This document shows positions 1-11,990 of a stretch of 64,000 nucleotides of DNA, one piece after another. The translations under genes and the position numbers were made by a program. Under the pieces are notes generated by a model, which searched no databases, was not told the DNA's origin, and was given only the letters and a program-made list of their open reading frames with translations. The DNA comes from Terebella lapidaria (taxonomy: Eukaryota; Annelida; Polychaeta; Terebellida; Terebellidae), in assembly GCA_949152475.1 (NCBI GenBank), contig OX424564.1, positions 32,424,165 to 32,488,164 on the forward strand, written 5' to 3'. The stretch's first letter is position 1. The number at the start of each line of letters is the position of its first letter.

Positions 1-39
1 AAAATGCCATAATTTTGCAAATATTCTGTCTTGTTTCAG

Positions 40-411
40 CGTGGTGGTGTCAAGGTGGGCGATTTTATCATCGGCGTTGGTTCGGAAGACACTCGCTGGC
101 ACAAACACGAAGACACAGTGACGCTCATACGCCGTGCGGGCAGCCACCTCATCCTAAACCTCATCACACCATTGGATAGGAGCTACTTGGAAGGCGACCA
201 ATCACAGAGCCCGAATGCGTCGTCACACCCGCCCACTCCGAGCATGTCCCAGCGCGCACAGTCCGCGACCCGTGAGAAGAAATCGCACAAGAAAACCGGG
301 TCAGGCTCGTCGGGATCTGGTTGGACGCTTCGGCGGAAACGCAGCAGTTCTAAGGACAAGGGAGGACATCACTTAGTGGAGAACGGTGCAAGCGAGATTC
401 ACGCGAGATAG
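40..411 (+). CDS. Last coding exon of a rhophilin-like PDZ protein (partial)
   Basis: The exon opens after a ttgtttcag acceptor ending at 39 and reads about 123 residues to a TAG at 409-411. The first ~45 residues are the C-terminal half of a PDZ domain (GGVKVGDFIIGVGSEDTRW, then KHEDTVTLIRRAG, then LILNLITP). The order GDFI, a Trp-Lys-His stretch, a helix, and a final strand followed by a Ser/Lys-rich basic tail resembles the C-terminus of rhophilin-1/2, Rho-GTP-binding scaffold proteins with HR1, BRO1 and PDZ domains. The tail (about residues 50-123) is low in complexity and rich in Ser, Lys and Arg. No upstream exon is in the window, so the family call rests on half a domain; another PDZ scaffold remains possible. 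Seen: exon, PDZ half, stop. Inferred: rhophilin. Confidence 0.6.
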   Translation, partial: RGGVKVGDFIIGVGSEDTRWHKHEDTVTLIRRAGSHLILNLITPLDRSYLEGDQSQSPNASSHPPTPSMSQRAQSATREKKSHKKTGSGSSGSGWTLRRKRSSSKDKGGHHLVENGASEIHAR

Positions 412-1910
412 TGGCTTGGGGTGAATGGGGGAGGGGGGAGGGGGGCGATTTGGAGAAGAATGAGTTATTTGGACAGTTGTGCTTTTTTGACGATATTTTT
501 TTGTGCGTAATGGCCAGAAACTTGCACTACTAGTTTTGCGGTGCTTTTAATTTTCATTGCGAAAAAAAGGCAAGACTTTGTTATTGTTACTATTTATCCA
601 TTTAATGTGTTATAAAAGAAATGTTACTGTATTTACATGTGTTTTTTAATACTATTTTTTTACTCATATTTGCTGGACGAAATATTTTATTGTCTGCAAA
701 AAATGTGCATGTTCTTATAATCACACTGCTAAAGTGTGCAACATAGCCATAAATTGTGCATAATATGGCAACATGACATACCTTTTATTAACCCACAAAT
801 ATCATGAATATTGTGGTTATATCTAATATAGACACCAGTTTCAGTGTGATTGTGATAGTTGAAGTTTTCCGTATGACTTATATCGATGCATTTGTCTGTA
901 AAATGTTGTTGTGTGATTTTGTACATTTTGGACTATCCTCGTTCTAACAATATATAGTTCCATATCCTTCCCGCAAATATACATATACCAGTTTATGTGT
1001 AATGTATAAGTAACACTTGCATGTAAATGACTGGGAGTGTTGTGAATGATGGTTTTGATTCATTGCTGAATATTCTCCGTCTTTTAAAATCTACTTGCGA
1101 AGGAAATGCAAGCTTTGTGTGGAATGATGATATTGAGTGCAATAAAATTATTTATCACACTGATGATGTATTTTATAATAATATTTCACATGACCAGTAT
1201 TATTTGTGAAATGCACTGCATACTTTGTGAACTAATATAAGACACAACACTGTGAATAGGCGATGGGGAAAAAAAATAGAAACAGTTAAATCAGTTACTC
1301 TAATTCACTCACACATGCTGAAATAATGACAGTTAATGTGAACTCTACTATAGCCCATAGCTATTGCCCCAAAATTCTGTGTCTGGAACAAATCGTAAAA
1401 TTTTTAGATCTTTTCATTGTTCCTTCTGATTGATTTGATTTGGTTGATTGATTTATTGATTGATTTTATTCACTGAAATTTTCAAATACAAGGATGGCAG
1501 AAGAAAGTGAATTGAAACACTTGTTTCCAATCTGGTCCTTTGAATTTAACAATTGATAAGAACAATTGTAAAAGACTTTTATCTGTCGTACACCATGGCT
1601 GACTATTTAATTTCATTGAACAAATTTCTCGAATTGGTTCAAAACATGTAATATCTTGATTTTGGTCCATATGTGATGTCATATGTGCATCCATTAGAAG
1701 AAGTTACTCAATGGATCTTGGAAAGAATGACCATCAAAGTCCCATTTTTTAAAAAAAGTATTTTGTACAAACAATTTCATGAAAATTTGACTGTAAGCAT
1801 TAAAGATAAAAATGTGGAAGATTGATGAGGACATAATTATGTAATGCCTTACTCATATTATGTGATAATAAGAGGAACAGTAAACTAAACGTAAATATTG
1901 TAAATATACA
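412..1910 (+). other. 3' UTR of the PDZ gene and AT-rich intergenic DNA
   Basis: No convincing exon follows the stop at 411. A G-rich run (425-446) opens the stretch and an AATAAA lies at 1141-1146, a plausible polyadenylation signal for the PDZ gene. The rest up to the start of the segmental duplication at about 1911 is AT-rich without a coding pattern. Confidence 0.4.
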
Positions 1911-2338
1911 GCTGATCAAGCAACTACTTTTCTCTCTTCTAAATCCTGAAATAGAAGTTTGACGTTTGGTAGGAATATGCCAAGTTATAACACCTGACCG
2001 AGTATACATACTTGCCTGACGGAGTTGGCATCATCTGCTGTTAATTACGTTCATGTTGTCATGTTTGAAAAGATGTCATATTGTTAGATTCTGCAGTATT
2101 TGTTAGCAGTTCATTAGAGGAAATTTAGTCACAGATTAAAACTCAAACAATCACAGAACTTCGGTGAATAACATTATCATTGATACCTGCTGTAGCCTGT
2201 GTCCTGAACGAATAATTTCACATTCTTCAATCTTCTCCCAGGTCTCTGCAGTTTACATATTTGTGGACCAGCTGTACTCGACGGAATTCACTAGGAATAC
2301 ACATAAAACTTTGGAATCATCCGCATCTTTGGCGACCA

Positions 2339-3651
2339 ATGGCAGACAACCCGACACATCAGAATCACCAACAGGTCTGGTGTCAAAAGTTTTGTGCTGA
2401 CATGTAACTTAATTTTGAATCTTTGAATCAATCTTGATATATTGCATATATTGTCATTTCACAGTCTAGCTTTGATAAATTTACTGGAATCAAAATTGCT
2501 CAATTCATGGTGGTGGATCTAGGGTTTGACTGAATCACTTTAGTTCAATGGGCTGAATGTGTGGCTGCATGGGCCCGTATGATTTTAGGTTCTGTGATAT
2601 TTATTAGTTCATTTTCAGGACTCAATCTTGGAAAGAATAGGCCTAGCTGTGAAAATCTTGAGACCCTCAAAGTGCTCAAGTTTTGATCGCTCGTGCATTT
2701 ATTGGACCCTATCCATAACTAGCCCCTCGGTTCGAAATAAATCAATTGACAATCTGATTGGTAATAAACAAAATGCTGAATATCAGATTGTCAGTTGGTT
2801 GTTTTCAGTCCGAGGGACTTTCCAAAACAAAGTTTCCATAACTAGGTCACCACCAACTCATTGTCTTTTTCACTGTCCATTCAGCAAAATGTTTATTCAC
2901 CAATGTGTATGTAATATGTACATTGTGTCTATGTTCATTGCAGTCCACAGCCTTGGCTCGATCTAGTGCCGTACAAAACCCACCGAGGCATCCACATGTA
3001 GATCCAGAAAAACGCAAGTTGATCCAACAACAGCTTGTTCTACTCCTGCATGCCGACAAGTTGCCAAAGGCGTGAGCAAACTGAAAATCGAGTTTGCAAT
3101 CTCCCCCATTGTCGAACATTCAAAAATGTCTTGAATCATATGACAACTTGCAGTGATGGGAGGTCCTGTGCAGGTGAGTGAAGCTGTTCTAGTCTCTGCA
3201 GTGCCAAGGTGTCTATTGGTATTACAAACCGATTCATCCTCCATTCTTTGATAAAATTTTAAATGATGGATGTACAACTAGGTGATTTTTTTTTCTGTCC
3301 TTAGTGGAACATTGTGTGTCTTCTAATCAAATCATTACGCACTGGAAAAACTGCACGCGACCTTCCTGTCCAGTTTGTTCACCTTTGAGATACCCTGTTG
3401 TTGACGGCCCCAGCAACCGACCTGACGGTAAGTGTTGAGTTCATGTTGCAAGATTTACTGGGGACACATGATTTTTAACATGTAATTATTCCAATGAGCA
3501 ATTCATCAACATTATGCAGATGTGAACGTGTGAAAATATAGTTGTGTCCCACGAACAAAATGATAATGATGCGCTCTTGTGTTGTACTCATGTATTTCTA
3601 TTGCTTACACTTGAAGTATAATATTTGTCCCCAGAAATAAATGAGGAATGA
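2339..3651 (+). pseudogene. TAZ1-only gene, copy A (frameshifted)
   Basis: Four exons match those of copy B: 2339-2374 ([12 protein letters not shown]), 2944-3173, 3305-3427 and 3635-3651. Exon 2 begins with a canonical CBP/p300 TAZ1 lead ([19 protein letters not shown]), closer to vertebrate CBP than copy B is. It then loses the first zinc-binding Cys and shifts frame by a 1-base insertion at about 3060-3070, reaching a TGA at once. Compared with copy B the exon also lacks three bases further on, so the frame is not restored. Exon 3 still has the third zinc site (HCVSS, HWKNC, CPVC) and exon 4 keeps the conserved short end, EE then TGA. Splice borders are intact. It is most likely a dead copy, although a truncated peptide could still be made. 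Confidence 0.75.
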
Positions 3652-5392
3652 TTTATACCAACATCAATCGTGCCTGTGGACATTCTTTCGTGGACATCTC
3701 CTTTCCCGGTGCTTATATCCTCAATGGCTGTGGCAGCTTCAAGAAAGAGCATGATCAAACTACAGCTTTGGATATCCTGTGTATGCAATGACACATTACT
3801 CATTCACTTTTTACTGTCAGTTTTGTCAAGTATACTGCACAATAGAAGTGTAAGCACTGTGTCGTGTTTTAGTTTGTACATCTATATAATTATCAAGTTG
3901 TCTCTGGGCAAGAATAGATCGCCTTCGTCATGCTTATGCCACCTTTATCACTTTCATATAGACTTCAAAGACTTTGTATTTACTCCATATAGACATTCAT
4001 ATAGACTTATGAATATAATGGAGAAATTTTGTTTCTCGTGAAGAAAAATTCACATACATGTAATTATAGAATATTGAACCTCAACAGCATTGGAAATTCG
4101 TTAGAAATCAACACCGTTGGAAATTCATCATAGTGCCTACGTAGTACTTACGGGGTATTATTAAACAGTACTTCAAGAGGTGTCAAAGCAGAACTGGCAT
4201 AAAGAACATCGTGCTAACCCCAAAATGTGAGGACTCTGAATGTATGAAAGCCATGAGAGTTTGATTGTTATATGATATACGAGTACATGTACATGTATGA
4301 CTGGAGCAGCATGTGGCATTGTCAAGACTGAGTGTCAGGTCAAACGAGTCCAATTCTTAGACGTTTGTATTGAAGAATAGTTTATCTAGTTTTTTTCCAG
4401 TGTGTTCACTGGTCATTTTCCGTGATTTCATTTGTATTGCTATGAAGGATAAGTTGATTTACACAACTATTTTTTTATGGGAGCACAGAACTGAGTCAGG
4501 GAATTTAGCAATCTAAGGGTCCTCATTTTCAAGTTTTATGGCAAGAACATCTCATTTTCATGTTCGAGTGTGGAAGCAATTATATCTGTCTGTCCGGTTT
4601 GTGCAATACATGTACTAGTGTCATCGAAGGATCTGTTATGACTATATCAAGGAGACTGTAGTATACATGTAGCTATTATAAGAATTTGTTATACTTATTG
4701 GCGACGTAGTACCTACATGTAATGTAGCCACTTCCTGACTAGAACATCTCACACCTATACTACACATATACTATACATATTTATACATATACATGTCACA
4801 TTAGCAATAGCATATATCTCAGTCCTATGAATTATACGTTTGTATTGTATGAATTTTTAACAAGGCAATACAATTCTCGATGAAATCTCATAGCAGTTCA
4901 AGCTAACAATACAATGTGGTTGATTTAACACATAGAAACAGGTATTACAGTTTTCTGGAAATATCTGGAAATAAAAAAGCAGCAAAAATATGTTGGTTTT
5001 TTTTGGCAAAATATATTTATCTCGGTATACAAATCTATATTTTACAGAGACAACAGTGGCTCGCAGCATACATAATATGTAGCACATGTAATTTTATTGA
5101 ACACTATTGCATGTGAACATGATAATGATACATTAATTGTACCTTATCTGAGTTTGTATGACAAAATGACGAATATAGCATAACATCTTAATTGGAACCC
5201 AGTCTCTTATTAGCTTTTCTCTGGGTTACAAATAATTAATTATAAACTGTATAAATATGCAAGAAATTCAATTCTTAAAATTCTTGATTTTTGTATCTTG
5301 TTTTGTTGTTGAAGAGATCTTGTATAACAAGGAGTATGATATACTCATTACAAATTATGTGATATATACGATGCATGTTCTTGTATTCACAC

Positions 5393-5398
5393 AATAAA
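5393..5398 (+). terminator. Possible polyadenylation signal, TAZ1 copy A
   Basis: AATAAA about 1.74 kb after the TAZ1 copy A stop. The same signal stands at 17585 in copy B, at a comparable distance once the DIRS element is subtracted. Conservation in both copies supports a role, but no transcript evidence is available. Confidence 0.35.
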
Positions 5399-5606
5399 TG
5401 CGTTATAAATAATCATCAGGGAAGTTTTGTGAATTTTATATGAACCGTACAATCAGCATCAAAACGAACAACAATAACCTGTATACATGTACATCCCAAA
5501 ACAATCAACAAATATCTTCAACGATACATGACGAAAATATATAGATTTTCTTCTGTCAAATTTATTTTTGCTAGGCCTCTTGTCTTTTTTCCACCGTTTT
5601 GACAAT

Positions 5607-7321
5607 GAATTGTGGACATATATAGGAAATGATCTGATGAATATTCTCGTCACCTCAAATTGGACCAGTGACGTTATTCTCAAGAACACGGGACAAAATG
5701 GCTAATATCCAAAATATAAAACACACTGTCCGGTAAATTTTTTAGTCTGGGCTAATTGTTTTTCTAATTCTGAACAATAAAATGGTGACCTTGATTTGAA
5801 TGGGTGGAAATTCATAAAATGAAGTCCGAGAATGAAAATCGAGAAATTGGCCAATATATATACCTAACTAGACATAAAAGCTGAGAGACTTTGTGGCATC
5901 CTCCAATTTTTCTTTTCTAGTTGTGAAACCAGACTAAATTAAACAGTACATATACCAGATTAGATTTAACAGTACATATACATACTCGTTGATATTGCAA
6001 CGAGCAATTGCTCGCTGGACAAAATTTAATGCCCACACTCTGATATTTGCCACCAGAGTGTATTTATTCAGTGTTTTTGGCTCCCATGATATTCTTCAGG
6101 TACTGTTTTCCAAATGTAGAATAACACCTTTTAGAGAATCCCCTATCATGGTAATGGTCTCATGGGTAACAAACCATGGAATTTCCAAGCCACTACAATC
6201 ACTTCATACCTTGGTACATGTACATGTATAATCGTAAATCTCGAATTTGATAGCAATGATTGATATCAAACACATCAAGTTGAGAGTACACTGTTAAATA
6301 TACATTTTCTGTTCATCGTATTTCAAGGCACATCTCAATAAGTATTAAACGTCATATACAGACATGACAGATACATGTTCAATTGCAAATTCCTACATCC
6401 ATAATTCAACCAGGCAATCACAGTGCTTTTTTTTTTTAGCTAAATGCAATTGACTGGCAAACCTCGGATGACCTTGAGTGTAAATCTACAGATAGACCTT
6501 GTATTACGTATTACGTACATACAAGTATTACATTTTTACTATAGATACAAAAAGAATCTTGTATGTGGTCGATCTGTTGGTGACCTTGAACTTGACCTCA
6601 AAATACCTCTATTGTTAAGTCGCAATATCATGTACGGTCTGAGTTTATCGTTCAGCTACAGCGCCCTTGGTGCTATATTTTCGTATTTTGATCAGAATTT
6701 CAGAAGAAAAATCAACTAAAATTCGGGAAATGTTATCTGACCCCAGAAGGACGGTAACCTAAAGAGACAGTAGAAATGGCTCGAAATGTGATATTGTGAA
6801 AGTAATTATAATGATTATACGTAATTATAAATGATGTAAATGAAAGTTGGAAATGAGAATGCTACATGGCACGAATAAAAAAAATTATAATTATTATAAC
6901 TGCCTAACTATATAGTGTTTATACTTGCAGCCTAGATAATGAAATTTATTTGTATGGATATTTCAATTAACATATATTTTGAAATGAAAAAACCTCCAGA
7001 CAGTATTAAAGACATGATGTACCTCATACAAATTTGATTTGATGCACTAGATTATCCCTTTGCACGCAGTGATATATACAGAAACAAATTACATATTACA
7101 TACAACAAGCAAGTATTTGTTCTCGGTGTCGTTCAGATTTATATACGAGTGATTATACTTGTACTAGTATCAGTCTGCCCCCCCCCCCCCCCCCCCCGAG
7201 ACCGTGTGACTGCCGCACTCCAATAAAGAATTTACAATGACTTTTCGGCAGGTAAAACCACGCGGGATTTCACAAAACCACGAGTTTGTTTGTAAACATC
7301 AGAGTTTGCTTCCCAGAAAGG
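5607..7321. other. Intergenic stretch between duplication copies
   Basis: AT-rich DNA without a supported gene. It contains a decayed fragment (about 6430-6620) of the TGACCTTGA-bearing element found at 29.4 and 42.2 kb, and a run of about 20 C at 7178-7197. Confidence 0.4.
6430..6620 (+). repeat. Decayed fragment of the TGACCTTGA element
   Basis: Two stretches, GATGACCTTGAGTGTAAAT near 6470 and GGTGACCTTGAACTTGACCT near 6580, match the internal part of the elements at 29401-30552 (near 30168 and 30302) in the same order. The ends are not recognisable, so this is an old partial copy. Confidence 0.5.
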
Positions 7322-7508
7322 GCTGATCAAGCAACTATCTTTCATTTCTCGCGATGGAAGTTTGAAAATTGGTGGAAAATTGCCGTTTAACTCACAGCCT
7401 CACAGGTGATGTATGCAAAGTAATAACCCGATAGGCCTAGCGGGAATCAAGCAAGGCCTACCATATCTGACTTGTTTGATCCCGCCCAACGGGACAGCGT
7501 CTGACCAT

Positions 7509-7662
7509 TTAGCCCACAGGCATTTATCTCTAATTCCGCAGCGTAACAGATCTCAGAGATACGACTAATTTATCTCAAGAGAGGGCGCGGGGTGGCGTGA
7601 GGGTTTTTTTACCCCCAAGCCACCCCGCGCCCTCTCTTGAGATAAATGCCTGTGATTTAGCC
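7509..7662. mobile_element. Small nested palindromic element (foldback/MITE)
   Basis: The outer arms CACAGGCATTTATCTC (7515-7530) and its complement (7640-7655) enclose an inner hairpin with a near-perfect stem of about 30 bases (around 7568-7597 with 7619-7647) rich in GC (AGAGAGGGCGCGGGGTGGC). The whole can fold twice over. It has no counterpart in copy A of the duplication, in keeping with a later insertion. Confidence 0.6.
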
Positions 7663-8454
7663 TCGCTCAATAAATATAACAGTGGTGACTTTCAACACAA
7701 CCAGATTAATTTCCTAGTTGATATCTGGTGTTTATGCAACTAATGATATTTGATGTTTATCTGGTTTATACAACTTATTGATATCTACGGGTAATGTTTA
7801 TACAACTGAAATTTAATTGATAGATCTATCTGATGTTTACATCTGATTGATAGATCTATACATATGTACAACTAATTTATATCTGATATTTGCTGGTATG
7901 TTGTTGTGTCCCACATCCAATATAAATTTAAGTAGATGGTAATTACTCAAACTACATGTATGTTGAACAGTTGTCGATATTGATCAGTTCAACTGATTCA
8001 GTTCATTGTCATCTCTTGGCTCTCGGCTTGTAGATCTATACCAGCTTGACGAAGTTGCCATCTGCTGTCATGTTGTCATGTTGGAAAAGATATCAATTCA
8101 ACCTAAAACTAACTTCAATAGGGCCTACAATACATTATTAGATTATACAGTTTTGTTAGAGGAAACCAAGTTCATATTTTACAGAACATAAAATGGAATC
8201 TAGTTACTGATGTCTTTGTAAGTGGGAATCAACAAATTAACCTGAGCTCTGATGTTGAATTACCTTTATCAGTGTTACCTGCTTTACCATACCATGTTTA
8301 CCTGCTGAATAATAATTCCACATTCTTCACCCAGGTCTCAAAGACGGAGTATTCGCTCTTCGGAGTTTACATACTTGCGGGCCTGACCTCAAATTCACTG
8401 GGAATACAGATAGAACTTGGAATCATCCGCGCTTTCGGCTGGACGAGACGTCCA

Positions 8455-9317
8455 ATGGCAGACAACCCGACACATCAGAATCTTAACCAACAGGTCTGCT
8501 GCTTTCAAAAGTTATGTGCTGACATGAAACTTAGATTTGACTTTTTTAAATCAACTTCATCAAAGCACCTGTTGAATCTCCAATTTTGATGGGTTTTCAT
8601 ACCATCAGACATACATATTCCATTATTTTATGCCTGTGAACTGAGAAGGATACTATAAACTTGTGTTGTGCAGGATGTTCTATTACCCAGCTTAATGCTT
8701 ATGTAATGTATGTTCATTGCAGCCCGCAGTCTGGGCGCGACCTAGTGCCGTACAAAACCCAATGAGGCATCCAGATGCAGAAAAAGGCAGGTTGATACGA
8801 CAACAGCTTGTGCTTCTCGTGCATGCTGAGAAGTGTCGCAGGCGCGAGCAATCTGGTGACAATCGAGTCTGCAATCTCCCCCATTGTCAAACCATGAAAA
8901 ATGTCTTGAATCATATGGCGATTTGCCATGATGGGAGGTCCTGCACAGGTGAGTGAATCTGTTCTGTTCGAATTCATGCTTCATTCTTTGATAAGAGTTT
9001 AATCAGATGCATGTTAACGTTGAGCACGCATACAATTAATGTAGGTGATTTTCTTTCTGTCCACAGTGGTACATTGTGCGTCTTCTAGAAAAATTATCGC
9101 TCACTGGAGAAATTGCAGGCTTCGCCATTGTCCCGTTTGTTCACCATTGAGACCCCTCGGTGTTGACGGCCCCAGCAATCGACCTATTGGTAGGTTTAAA
9201 GTTCATGTTGCACTAGATTCACTAAGGATACATGACTGGTTAACATGATATAGGCACAATATGAAACACAATGAAATACCGGTATAATGTTTGTCTCCAG
9301 GAAAGCATGAGGAATGA
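8455..9317 (+). CDS. Free-standing TAZ1 zinc-finger protein (CBP/p300 TAZ1-like), 134 residues
   Basis: Exons 8455-8493, 8723-8948, 9067-9189 and 9301-9317 join in frame with GT-AG borders and encode 134 residues. After a 13-residue lead ([13 protein letters not shown]) and a linker, residues ~35-120 form a TAZ1 domain. All three HCCC zinc sites are present: HAEKC with C-NLPH-C; NHMAIC with GRSC and VVHC; HWRNC with CPVC. In CBP/p300, TAZ1 binds transactivation domains (HIF-1alpha, CITED2, STAT2, RelA). Here nothing follows but [12 protein letters not shown] and a stop, and copy A ends at the same place. KIX, bromodomain, HAT and TAZ2 are all absent. It could compete with CBP/p300 for activators (inference). 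An alternative is that it is a 5' or internal piece of a larger gene with an unseen exon 4 acceptor. The start ATG is the first in frame and is shared by both copies. Confidence 0.75.
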
Positions 9318-10225
9318 TTTATACCTACATCAACCATGCCCAGTGATTCAACATCATGGACATTCTTGCAAGGACATCTTTTTTCCAGTGATGATCCTCA
9401 AAGGCTGTGGCAGCTTCAAGAACATGTTCTTCATGATTTCCAGAAAGAGCATTATCAAACTGCAGATTCAAATATTCTCTTTGACATATACATGACATTG
9501 TATGCAATAACAGAACATTCATTCACTTCAAAATGTCAGGGTTATTTTTCAAGTACAATGAAAGCGGTGATGAAAGTGTATTCATTATATGCAACATATT
9601 TGCACATCAAGCACTGTAGTTGTGGGCCAGCATAGATCACAACATTCAAAGACTTTGTACTCACTCCATATAAACATCCTATATAGACTCATGAATTACA
9701 AAGAAACTTCGTTTTCCAAACAGATGAATTCACATTCAAAATAACAAACCTATCAAAAAAAACTTCTTGTTAAATAACGAAGTGATCTTATCAGATCGGA
9801 ACCACTTCAAGTGATGGATATCGATCATTGTTTCTACCAGTACTTATAAGAATTACTATACAGTACTTCAATAGATGTCGAAGCAGAACTGGTTAAAGCA
9901 CATTGTAATCAACTCCAAAATGTGAGAACTCTAAATGTATGAAAGCCATGACAGTTTTGTAAAATGATAAATAATATACTAGTACATGTATGATGTGGCA
10001 TTGTCCAGACTGAGTGTCAGGTCGAACGGAAATGTCTGAAGAGACAAGTACATAAGGAGTACACTCTATAAGCACTTGTACTGAAGAATAGTGAATCTAG
10101 TTTTTGTGTGTGTTCACAGTTTATTATCTGTGATTCCACTTGTATTGCTGCGAAGGATAAGTTGATTTACACAACTATCGTTTTGGGGAAGTACGGAACT
10201 GAATTAGTGAGGTTACCGAGCAAAG
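9318..10225 (+). other. Probable 3' UTR of the TAZ1 gene
   Basis: This stretch aligns with 3652-4500 in copy A but no reading frame is kept between the two copies. A 99-codon open frame starting at 9336 in this copy is disrupted in copy A. With an AATAAA conserved at 5393 and 17585, the stretch is best read as 3' UTR, cut by the DIRS insertion. Confidence 0.4.
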
Positions 10226-10227
10226 AG

Positions 10228-10477
10228 GAAGTTTTAACTTGTTTAAAACCAGTATTTATTACATACCTACCTCTATAATAAACTCTTTGGGTAATCTTAC
10301 CTTGGCATTCAAAGAAGAGGAGAGAGAAATGAATGTCACAAGAATTTTCTCAAAATTCCTGACATCCATCTCGAACTCGAAATTGAAGGAAATTACTCTC
10401 ACACATCTCAGATTCCCCGCGGTGTAGATGTGACGTCACACCGGTCATATGATTGACCTTAACCGCCATTAATTTGC
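10228..10477 (+). repeat. DIRS left inverted terminal repeat
   Basis: Matches the complement of 16566-16791 from CTCTATAATAAACTCTTTGG through CCATTAATTTG. The outermost bases (10228-10270) differ from those of the right end, as is usual in DIRS elements. Confidence 0.85.
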
Positions 10478-10519
10478 CCACCTGGTTAAGGCAGGGGAGG
10501 CGGGAGGGAGAATAATCGT

Positions 10520-10619
10520 GTTTATTATAGAGGTAGGTATGTAATAAATACTGGTTTTAAACAAGTTAAAACTTCCTATTTATTGCCATACCACTACCTC
10601 TATAATAAACTCTTTGGGT
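10520..10619. repeat. DIRS internal complementary region
   Basis: 10520-10575 is the reverse complement of the left outer end (10228-10283) and 10576-10619 is the reverse complement of the right outer end (about 16748-16791). In the DIRS family this region is thought to template joining of the ends into a circle. Confidence 0.85.
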
Positions 10620-10959
10620 TATATCAGAATAACCAAAGGAGGTGGGTTTAACCCTCTCCCGGGAATTTCATCACCGATGTGTGAGAGTAGGAAATATCCA
10701 TTGAAAGTAGTAAATATTGTGTTTTACTTTTAAATTATAATTTTAAGTCGAAAATACATATTTACAGGATATTTACAACTATACCATAATACACGCCTGA
10801 ATTACCTTCAGATGCATGGAGACGAGCAGGGGCTCTGCAGAGGTGACTTTCCTCTTGCAGAAGAACAAAAATTTCCCTCGCCAAAGAAGAGGAGCAACTC
10901 CCCTGGGAGTCGACCTCAGGTGCATCTGTACAGAGGCGTGCTGATCTATTTACAGGTAT

Positions 10960-11990
10960 CTACAGCTGGACTACACGCTCCGCCGCCACCAGTCGTCCAA
11001 GCTGGAGGCCGGAGTCATCCTCCCAAGCTAACTCCCTGAGATAGAAAGAAGTGAATGTGTTATGAGATTTCCAGGTACAGGCAGACATGACATCATTCAG
11101 AGACACTTTATTTGTAAAGGCAAGTGAAGCCGCGAGAGCCCTCACATCATGCGCTTTGACTCTGAAACCTGTGGATTTTTTCGCCTGTGACTTTTCATAG
11201 CAAAATCTAACACACTTCTTGATCCAAGATGAGATCGTAGCAGGACGGATATCATTTGGAAAATCCTTAAGATAGGACACGAAAAGCAAACGCTTGCCGA
11301 GATGCAGCTCACGCGTACGATTAACGTAGATGCGGAGGGCTCGCACGGGACAAAGCTTCGCGTCTTCCTCCAGGCCCGGCCCCAGAGAAGGAGTCAGGGC
11401 GGGAATGGAAAAGCTCAATAATGGCGTACCTGCTAATTGAGTTTTGGCCAGAAAGGAGGGAATGACTCCGAGGAGAACCGAGGAGCCATCCGACTTCCAC
11501 TTAACTTTGGAAAAGGACAGAGCGTGAAGCTCACTCCGTCGCTTCCCGGAAGCCAGAGCCAAAAGGAAGACCGTCTTAAACGTCAGCAACTTTAGTGAGG
11601 CCCGCTCAAGGGGTTCGAACGGATCTTTTCTTAAGACGTTGAGAACAAGCGATAGATCCCACTCAGGAACCGGGTTCCTAGCTTTCGGTCTTTCGATCTC
11701 GAAACTATTAATCAACGCAGTCAAACCTTGATCATGACCAAAATCGATCCCAAGTTTGGGTTTTAGAGTCTTCGCGATAGCCGTACGGTAACCCGCGATC
11801 GTGGATGGAGCTCGCCCTTCATTGAACTTTTCGAGAAGAAATTCGGAAATTAGGGGAGCATCGACTCTGAAAGGACTAACCTTCCGGCGACGACACCAAG
11901 CACAGAAGGAAGTCCACTTCGATTGGTAGACTGCCAAAGAAGATTTTCGATTTGATCGGGCGATCCTAGCGGACACCTCCCTTGAAAATC
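10960..11990 (-). CDS. DIRS tyrosine recombinase region
   Basis: The C-terminal part of the 10960-16317 open frame reads as a tyrosine recombinase: GKRRSELHAL (box I Arg), KAHDVRALAAS (H-x-x-R) and TSFYLREL with the candidate catalytic Tyr, in the right order. In DIRS elements this enzyme inserts the circular DNA copy in place of a DDE integrase. The limits given are approximate. Confidence 0.85.

Larger units (their letters stand above)
1911..5606 (+). repeat. Segmental duplication, left copy (A)
   Basis: From GCTGATCAAGCAACTA at 1911 this block aligns in the same orientation with 7322-17826, once the DIRS element at 10226-16791 is removed. Shared landmarks are the four TAZ1 exons and their introns, the GAACTGAGTCAGG / GAACTGAATTAGTG stretch (4490 and 10196), the AATAAATGC stretch with an AATAAA (5393 and 17585), and the 3' tip of the MPHOSPH6 last exon read on the minus strand (5527-5606 and 17757-17826). 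Copy A stops inside that exon, so it carries only a gene fragment. Copy B is therefore the likely source. The two have drifted well apart in introns, so the duplication is old. Confidence 0.8.

Noticed and set aside
2628-2966. 112-codon plus-strand frame before TAZ1 exon 2 of copy A
   Set aside because: It spans an intron and the exon border in the wrong frame and has no counterpart in copy B.
9336-9635. 99-codon frame after the TAZ1 stop
   Set aside because: The matching DNA in duplication copy A does not keep the frame, so it is more likely 3' UTR.
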